In this document: positions 57,033 to 64,000 of the stretch, piece by piece
How the letters are laid out: each line of letters opens with the position of its first letter
Numbering within the stretch: the first letter of the stretch is position 1
Source: Phycomyces nitens
Taxonomy: Eukaryota; Mucoromycota; Mucoromycetes; Mucorales; Phycomycetaceae
Length of the DNA stretch: 64,000 nucleotides
Direction of reading: 5' to 3'
Assembly (NCBI GenBank): GCA_022702545.1
Contig: JAHRBC010000002.1
Coordinates: 4,712,001-4,776,000, forward strand
Program-made: the position numbers and the translations under genes
The notes under the pieces: model-generated
Told to the model about the DNA's origin: nothing
The model's database searches: none
Seen by the model: the letters and a program-made list of their open reading frames with translations, nothing else

Positions 57033-58361
57033 CTAATACGAGATATTTAGTTTTACACATACATTTAAACATAAAATATTGATATTGTACTTACCTTTTG
57101 ACTGAGAATTCAAATCCGGATTATTTGTGCTTGATGATCCAGGCTTGTAATCGATATTTACAATTTGCTGAATTGAAACTTGAATCTTGTTCCATTTGTG
57201 CTTGATGGTCCGGACGGGTGACCAATGTTTGCGATCCATTGATCTGAGGCTTGAGGCTCGAGTCTTGTTCCATTCGACTCTAGAGGATTATGAATGCAAC
57301 CAGTTAGTCCTGCTTAACGATCAGTTTCTGACCGACTTACCTTTATGATCTTGAAGGATCGTAGACCAATTATAGTCTTGCTCGTCACAATGCACACTTT
57401 TCATCCCAGGCTCCCTAACCCAGATTCTTTGCCCGTACTTCCAGAGAAATTCCATTGACTTTATCAGCGGATTTGATTGATTCGGAAAATGTTCCTTTCA
57501 ACAATCATTTAGATTCTTTCACTAGAATACGATACTCTGGAAGTCCACGCATAAGCCTCTGGATCTAGAATTGGTTTGTCGAGTCTATAGGAATAAGAGA
57601 TCGATAGAGAAAATAAGCACATATTAACTTTACAAAGAAATATTAAATATCGCAGTCGATATAACTTACCTTGACAAGCAATTCATGATTGATAACACAA
57701 TGTTTGATATAACCAAAAGGGCATTTTCAAAGAAAGCCAAAAAGGTCAATGGCTATTCTCCTACTACCCATTCTGGTTACACTATTATGTAGACATCCAC
57801 TCTACCTTCTTTCGATTGCCCGAAATAGATCAAATCGGAGGATTCAATGCGAAAGGCCATACTTGGAGTCCAAAGAAAAACGGAAACCAAGGGTTCATCG
57901 ATCACTTCATCCGCAGGAAACATCAATAAAGGACAGTTTCTGGGAATCCACTCTCGGACGCCATCTGTTATTATTTTGGAAACAACAGGGCGAGGCGGGG
58001 CGTAAGAAGGAACATGTCCTCCATACTCGGAAATCAGCAAAACTTCGTAAGGATCCACTCGGAATTGCTCACTCGTTTCCCACCGTTAGATCTAGCAAGT
58101 GGGAGGGCTACAAGCTAGATCCCCTGAGGCAGCACTACTTGTAACTGGAGGTCAGGAGCATACCATGGCAGTTTAGCAGGCTTGGTTGTATCGTTCATAG
58201 ATTGGTCTTGAACTGCCATCTATGTCCACATCCTGCCTCAGATATATTGCACGCCGTCCAACTTCTAAAGGGTCATGTCAGTATGGTATGTGACGACGGT
58301 AGTGGATGTACCGCCGAAACTCCCACCACTGCATACAGTCTCTGCATGGCAGAGTCACTCG
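57033..58361 (-). other. Possible further exons of an unrecognised gene
   Basis: Minus-strand stretches with balanced composition lie at 57777-58058 (ISEYGGHVPSYAPPRPVVSK, FPADEVIDEPLVSVFLWTPS) and 57113-57290 (IKHKWNKIQVSIQQ, ending at a GTAAGT donor near 57095). They could be exons of the coding block just upstream or of a decayed element. I could not join them in one frame. No family is recognised. Confidence 0.3.
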
Positions 58362-59847
58362 TCACTCGTCACCTAGTATCCCTCCGACCTCCGCAAGTGG
58401 TGGCGATACTACCTCCTCCTGGACGGGCCATTCTACATCCATTTCAGCATATGGAATGTAGTGGGTAATTCCAACGGACTGGAAAAACTCGCCACCACCA
58501 TAATTGGAGACAGTCTCAAGATATTCTTCGAGTATTGAGTGGTGGGCAATGCCTTCGGCATCCCTAGCAGAGGTGACAAATCCCTGCCAAGGAGGTTGCC
58601 CAAACCGTCCTGCGCCCCATGCATCGCATGCCTCATGAAGCCAAACATGCTCACTGTGGGTCAAGGATCTCGGACTCACTTGAGGCCGAATAGTTTCACC
58701 ACGCAAGTGTGTCAGTGCCCACAATGGGATACCATCCTCCTCTGTATCCATTGCTTCGACTGCAAAGGGATTGAATGCTGGTTCTGACCGAATAACAGAA
58801 CTGTCGGATGGCATACGCTGCTGGCTCAGGTTTCCCCTAGTGAAGCAAACGTAAGGAGCATCAGTCAAGCGCCGTCGTTTGACTCGGTCATTTTCAGGAC
58901 CAATTGACTCATCGTCAAAAGATCCCCCAGATCCCTCTGTGTCCTCAAGAGTGATCTCTGCATGGGAGCGTGATCTTCGACCAAGGTGAGTGTAGTATGC
59001 GGGAACTACAACATCACTCTCAAAACGGCCACTCGAACTCGGTGTACTCTTGATGCTGAGGTGACGAATATTGGTGGTCCCCTGACTCGACGTTAGGTGT
59101 CAAGTCGTTGTCTTCACCAGTAAAGCAAGTAGGGTTCCACTCCTGGGAGTGTACTTCCTCTGGGTCGTAACTGAGAATACCTTCTGACATTCTGTCAAAA
59201 AGGTCTTCTACTAGCTGTGCATTGTTCCACCCGTTAGGGTGTACTAGATAGGAATCGCTTCCCAGAGAGAAGTCGAGCGCCGCACTCGAACAATCTCCAA
59301 CACAGTCAGCATCAATCAGCTCTTCAGAACTTTCATGATACAGTTCTGAGCCCATCTGACCTTCCAAACAAAGCTCGAAAGGCTCACCAACACATCTGGC
59401 AGCATCAAGTTCAAACAAACTCTCTTGCTGGGCTTCAGAAGCCAGGTTTGGGCTCTGGCCTGCACCCAACACAGAACCAGAGTCGTCACCAGCCAAACGT
59501 GAACAGAGGCGCTCAGATGAGCGCACAGTGTTGGACTCTTCCTTGTACTGGCGTTCCTGTTCGTACCTCTTGTAAAGGTCAGACTCTCGCCATGAGTCTA
59601 ACCACGCGTTGACGCGTAACAGGGTCTCTTGTGGCACTTGGGTTGGGACTTCTGGGAGGTGTTCCGTGGTTCCAACTGAATGGCCAACGGACTCTCCCTC
59701 GTCGTCGCCGTCGTAGCTTGAGGTACTAATAGGCGGCAAGCTCGTGAAACTGGCCGCAAACGGAGAGTGGAAGAAGGACTGGACTGAAGACGAACTGGAG
59801 GAAAGGACGTCGCGACAGAAACGGGAAACAGCTGGGAGAAAGTGCAT
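58362..59847 (-). pseudogene. Unrecognised higher-GC coding block with one frame break
   Basis: The first frame (59020-59847, 275 aa) is Ser-rich at the start (DVLSSSSSSVQSFF), then acidic (WLDSWRESDLYKRYEQERQY). It stops at TGA in ...EFEWPF. From the same point a +1-shifted frame stays open to 58362 (FESDVVVPAYYTHLGRRSRS, a KRRR patch, HSEHVWLHEACDAWGAGRFG, HYIPYAEMDVEWP), about 220 codons. Composition and style are continuous across the break. It may be a mutated gene, an unseen intron, a sequencing error or recoding. G+C is clearly above the surrounding DNA, and the block is set among transposon debris, so acquisition from a mobile element is possible. No domain is recognised. Confidence 0.5.
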
Positions 59848-61429
59848 CGTGTCAAAAAGTGAACAATATCAGTACAAAAGGCGAAATCATTTTCTCTCCC
59901 TCTCCCCAACAATTTATAAAAAAAATAGGGGGTGTATAGCCCCTTAAATTATTGCATCACCACTCTCCCCTTTGCGTGATTTTAGAGCATGTGACATTTT
60001 CAATTAGCTGTAGTAAATTTTGATAGTTTTGTCAAGGCAAGTCAAACAAAGAAAAGAAACATTAAATGCTGTAAAATATTAGAATATATATATATATTCA
60101 AGTTGCTGTTCAGTAACGCTTTTGTAAATATCTAAACGGAGTCTATTACAATAGCTTTGACCACTTCTTTTATTTATGAAGAATTTATTGAATTATAATT
60201 CAATAGTGTCAGTAAGAAGTCTACTAAAACATTCTAAAGAATGGAAACATATTTACTAATTCAATCTAAATAAAATACACATTTATATGGACCATGAAAA
60301 GAAAAGAGCTTATAAAGAAAATATAACTTATGTCTCTGTACTGACACGGTGGGTTTTATTCACCAGTGTTTGTTGGATCACTCATCGCAGTGAGCTTCGA
60401 AGTAGTGATATACCTATAGAAATGCCCGGAAGTAGTTAAATAGTCTCTTAATTTGTTCTGAATTAAAATTGTCTTTCTACCTGTATTCATTTTCTTGTCA
60501 CTGAGTTGGATATTTATATTATATAGCCAACCAACAATGTGTCAAAATAATGGGCACATTCAGACCAATACTAAAATGACAGGCAAGTAAAATTTTAAAA
60601 TACAACTTGTTGATATAGAAAGACTGTATAACATTTTTATAAAAAATATTTTATATTATATACATTTTTAAAGTAATCATAAAGTATGTAAGCACACACA
60701 CATATATATATATATATATTTGAACATAATAGTAGAATGAGGGTACTTAACGTGTACATGTCAAGAGAAAGTTATTGGCTCAGTAGTTTATTTTACATTA
60801 TTTGATTTAGCCTTCTTTCAAACAAACTTCTGCTTGTAAACAGTGTATAGCAGTCTCATGATTACGAATCCGACTTTCTAAATCATCAATATCTGCCTCC
60901 AGAAAGATAACTTTAACTTTATTTTTGTTTGACATGGTGGGTGCAACTCTGATTTCTGGTGGGTTTGATAATTGTGTCTTCAAAGGGATTTCATAAGAGA
61001 TCGATCTTCTGTTTCAATCAACAGATATCAATACTCTTGTGCATTTTCCTTCATCAAGCTTTTCATTTCTGGATCACTAGAAGAAATTGAAGGCATTCTC
61101 ACTTGTGGAAGAATGTAGAAACCCATGTCTAAAACAATATATGACAAAAGCGATAAATATAATGAAATTCTGTGATTTTGAATACCTATGGATTGTCTTT
61201 TAAGATCTTAAAGTGTTGAAAGAGTTCAGTAAGATTAAGACTTCAGAGCCATGATTCAATGTTGTCAGTAGTGTCAGTACAGTTAATCTCTGTTAATGTA
61301 ACCAAAAGTTTATGGTCAGTACAACAAGTTTTTATTGTGGTAGTCATTCTTAAAAGTCACGTTAGTTAGAAAAAAGACGTCGAACTGAGGGGCATGTCGT
61401 TTCAATCTCACCAGACATTTTAAATGCGA
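59848..61429. other. AT-rich spacer
   Basis: No recognised gene apart from a 42-codon coiled-coil-like frame listed separately. TA run at 60705-60718. Confidence 0.5.
60807..60935 (-). CDS. Possible 42-residue coiled-coil peptide or remnant
   Basis: Frame MSNKNKVKVIFLEADIDDLE... continues with a helical, heptad-like chain (ESRIRNHETAIHCLQAEV). It may be a leftover of a longer gene. Low support. Confidence 0.2.
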   Translation of the reverse strand: MSNKNKVKVIFLEADIDDLESRIRNHETAIHCLQAEVCLKEG

Positions 61430-62050
61430 CTTACTGTCCAGTGATGATCTATAATGATATACGATCTCTGCATATATTTGCAATCGCCCAAAATATCAAG
61501 AGTTTTGATTAAGAAGCACGAGTAATAGTCTTTGGTAGTTCCTTTTGGTTTTGGTTTTTGAGTTATTTTGTTGCCAAGCTTTGTCTTTTTAATAACTTCT
61601 ACTAGAAAAAGTTTAGTAAATATAATGGGTGTTTGAATGCTGATGTTTATAACTGCATAGGATGAACTTGCACCTAAGATAGTATGAGACAGTCCTAGTG
61701 TTTTCAACTATCACAGCTAGGGTTTCTCCTTTTTGTACCTACGCACCACTATGATTTATATTTTTATGGAAGCCAAACTCATCAATAAATATACAGTTTT
61801 TCAGAAAACTCATGTCTGATTCCACAATTTTCTTGGTCCATTTATATTGTGCTTCTATAGCACCCTTTTCATTTCTTTTAAGGCTATGAAAAAAGTTGTT
61901 TTGAAGGCGAATCACATATCATCTCTAATAAACTTATGAACTGCTGATTTCCTGATCTGCAAGTCATCAAACTTAGTAGTTAACTGCTCTAGGGCTTGTT
62001 CAATGTTGATCAAAGGATTCTCTTCTAACAAGCCAGTTAGAAAAGCTTGG
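61430..62050 (-). pseudogene. Tc1/mariner transposase remnant
   Basis: The minus strand reads NPLINIEQALEQLTTKFDDL (62010 downward), then KWTKKIVESDMSFLKNCIFI followed by DEFGFHKN (about 61850-61765). The latter is the first catalytic Asp region of Tc1-like DDE transposases. Decayed sequence such as GETLAVIVENTRT follows. Several stops and frame changes interrupt it. It ends close to the chromovirus LTR at 62069, which may have inserted into it. Confidence 0.7.
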
Positions 62051-62068
62051 TATTCTTCATGGATGTTG

Positions 62069-62356
62069 TGTCAGAAACTGATCCAAGCAGACAAGGCAAG
62101 AGACAGAAACAGGAGGTTCAAGGGTAAGTTATTTAATAAAAGACGTTGTTCGCTTGATCTTTATACGATCAAGCTCTACTGGTATTTATATATTTTCTAG
62201 CTAGGATAAAGATATATCTAAATATAATAATTCGTGATTGTGGCGGGTGTATATACAAGAAATGAAAGTCTAAAGATAGCTATGATTTATTTGGTCTTCT
62301 AGCTATTATCCATTTTGGGAGTGTGGCGCAAAAGCTGTTAGAAACCAATCCTAACA
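62069..62356 (-). mobile_element. Chromovirus LTR, second copy (288 bp)
   Basis: Reverse complement of the family LTR seen at 7529-7817. It starts TGTTAGGATT at 62356 and ends CTGACA at 62069. Divergence between the two copies is visible at many positions. Confidence 0.85.
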
Positions 62357-62595
62357 TTACCTCCCTCTCAAGGCTGAACTACTCTCAAATTCTTGGATAT
62401 TGATGGCAGCATTAGCGAGATTCTCCAAAGGTTCCCAAGTACGCTCTTCTGGACCATACCCCTTTCAGTCTACCAGGTACTGGGTTTTCCTACAATGTAA
62501 CATTTTTGCCAAGATCTCTTCTACTTCGTACTCTTGCTCATTATCTACAATCACTGGGGGAAGTGGGTCTTGATATCTTGCAGATGACACGTTGT
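62357..62595 (-). pseudogene. Chromodomain end of chromovirus integrase, broken
   Basis: Reads RYQDPLPPVIVDNEQEYEVE...EERTWEPLENLANAA, then the stop next to the LTR, like 7290-7528. The Trp codon of the chromodomain's DWKGYG block is TGA here, so this copy is dead. Similarity to the first copy ceases near 62595: the rest is deleted. Confidence 0.85.
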
Positions 62596-63090
62596 GTGTA
62601 GCTCCATATTTCCGGCTGGCCCAAACATATCATATCTTCCCAAATCTTCCTGTATCGATTATGTAAACAAATTGGTTAAGTAATGACCTTGGGAAGAACA
62701 TGATTGCTACGTCTGGCGCAGCAATCAATTGAAAAGCATAAGGATTGTAACAAAGAACCCCAACAACATTTATCTATTCTTATCTATCTATTTTATTCAT
62801 TATTAACTATCCAAAGAAGCATGATCTATCCCAACATTTTAACAATAGCTTAGTAATATTATACTAATTATATTATTTTATTTATTATCAAAATGTCTAT
62901 ATAAACATCGAAACGATGAAAGCAATAAAGATCATCCAATCCTTACATTTTACTTCTTTTCTTTTATACATCTTTCTCAAGAGAACAAGCTGCCGATTGC
63001 CAATACTTGGGCTAAGGAGTTGTTAGAGGAGATCGATATTTACTCTCTTTTTCTTTTAATCGTTTGGACCACTTCATTACATAAACCAAC
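62596..63090. other. AT-rich sequence, possible further LTR
   Basis: An 8-bp inverted repeat at 62701-62727 (TGATTGCT / AGCAATCA), a TATATAAAC motif near 62901 and an AATAAAG motif near 62927 have LTR-like order, but no second end or target duplication was established. Confidence 0.3.
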
Positions 63091-63372
63091 ACAGCCTGTC
63101 TCACTAGAGACCAAAGCATTCCATCAACCACAATCATTCGTATTCTTAAGAAATACAAAGAAACTGGATCTGTTGCTGAAAAGGAGCGTCCGGGAAGACC
63201 ACATATACTTTCACCCAGAGAACAAAGACTTGTTGGTTTAATCTTCAAGAGAAATCAGCATCAAACTCTGGCTGACTTGACTCGTACAATAAAGAAAGAG
63301 ACAGGAAAGTCTGTTTGTGAAAAGGCTATTAGCACATCTTTGCACAAAATGGGTCTTTATCCTCAAGTATAA
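63091..63372 (+). pseudogene. Tc1/mariner transposase, N-terminal DNA-binding part
   Basis: Open stretch TRDQSIPSTTIIRILKKYKE (from about 63103), then TGSVAEKERPGRPHILSPRE and an ending KAISTSLHKMGLYPQV before TAA. This is the bipartite helix-turn-helix region of Tc1-like transposases with a GRP linker between the two parts. Downstream (63375-63700) decayed sequence keeps a CKVWFRVMDFILFG-like echo of the catalytic region with many stops. Confidence 0.72.
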
Positions 63373-64000
63373 CTCTTGTAGACTATTCCATATCTAAAGA
63401 GCATAATTTCAAGCAATATGCCTTTTTATGATCCTTTAAATAATTGGAATCAGCAATGCAAAGTCTGATTTAGAGTGATGGACTTTATCCTTTTTGGTTA
63501 AGAAATTGATGTTTTATTATACTCTGGAAATGTATTTAAGTGAGAATGGACCACTTTTTACACTGAATGCCATGACTATAAAGAGGCTTCAAAGGGTGCT
63601 TATTACCATTCTACAAGAATCTTTTCAATGTTGAAAATTATGGCCATTTGTATCAAGTAAAGCAGTAATTTATCTCTTAATGACTGTAGAATTTTACATT
63701 TTAATAATAATCTTTATAAATACAAGGAATCTATAGGACGTTTTCTTTATACAAATCTAAACACTTTATGGCTAGATACCATTTTTTTACTTGAAATTTA
63801 GACAGGTCTAATTTTTTTAGACAAAATCATATTACCAATTGAGACTCTTTATTTACTTCCAAAAAAATGGACTTTATTTATTATCCTAAAAAATAATCGC
63901 TTCTAGTATTTGATGACAGTGCTATTGAGGAATATGATAATACACCCATTGAAAATGACAATCTTTAATGCTTATTGATCTCGACACAATTCCTAAATCT
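63373..64000. other. Decayed transposon tail and AT-rich end of window
   Basis: Only traces of Tc1-like catalytic sequence are visible. Nothing else was recognised. Confidence 0.45.

Noticed and set aside
57749..58144. 131-codon plus-strand frame
   Set aside because: The opposite strand of the same DNA has more protein-like composition; neither was joined to a gene with confidence.
62701..62980. A further LTR starting TGATTGCT
   Set aside because: No matching 3' end, partner copy or target duplication could be found in the window.

Overview
The window reads as nuclear DNA of a filamentous, probably early-diverging (Mucoromycota-like) fungus. That is inference. It rests on AT-rich spacers full of microsatellites, genes with many short GT-AG introns (about 45-120 bp), a fungal gene set (a Cdc24-type Cdc42 exchange factor with CH-DH-PH-PB1 domains, an Ndt80/PhoG-type factor, a Dal5-type permease), and chromodomain Ty3/gypsy, LINE and Tc1/mariner elements. 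No organelle, rRNA, tRNA or CRISPR feature was recognised.

Layout. 1-2560: 5' half of a LINE on the minus strand, with a CCHC ORF1 and an intact endonuclease start of ORF2 that runs off the window. 2840-4243: decayed 3' part of a LINE on the plus strand. 4459-5816: two solo LTRs of one family, head to head, each with its own 5-bp target duplication. 6300-7817: 5'-truncated chromovirus with its 3' LTR. 7818-10440: no recognised gene. 10475-21734: gene cluster with arginase, membrane-anchored class-3 aldehyde dehydrogenase, a polyglutamine protein, CDC24 and an unrecognised membrane protein, all on the minus strand. 22073-23892: fold-back element holding a broken intron-bearing gene with a serine-recombinase-like motif. 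24390-24560: mariner remnant. 27648-29768: MFS sugar transporter. 30583-31986: mitochondrial carrier. 33251-41953: intronless 2900-residue CH/coiled-coil/GAS2 protein. 42621-45350: Ndt80-like factor. 45640-46858: glyoxalase II with two start codons. 47232-48383: PPR protein. 48809-50815: Dal5-like permease. 50816-64000: gene-poor, repeat-rich DNA with a tandem exon/intron-like minisatellite, an unrecognised higher-GC coding block, two more Tc1/mariner remnants and a second copy of the chromovirus LTR.

How the genes relate. The central genes are ordinary housekeeping and growth functions: arginine catabolism, aldehyde and methylglyoxal detoxification, polarity (Cdc24), cytoskeleton linking (GAS2 protein), transport, transcription and organelle RNA handling. 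They do not form an operon-like system. The exon models were built by hand from splice signals and reading frame, and every spliced total given below is a whole number of codons. Both ends of the window are transposon graveyards that share the same chromovirus family.
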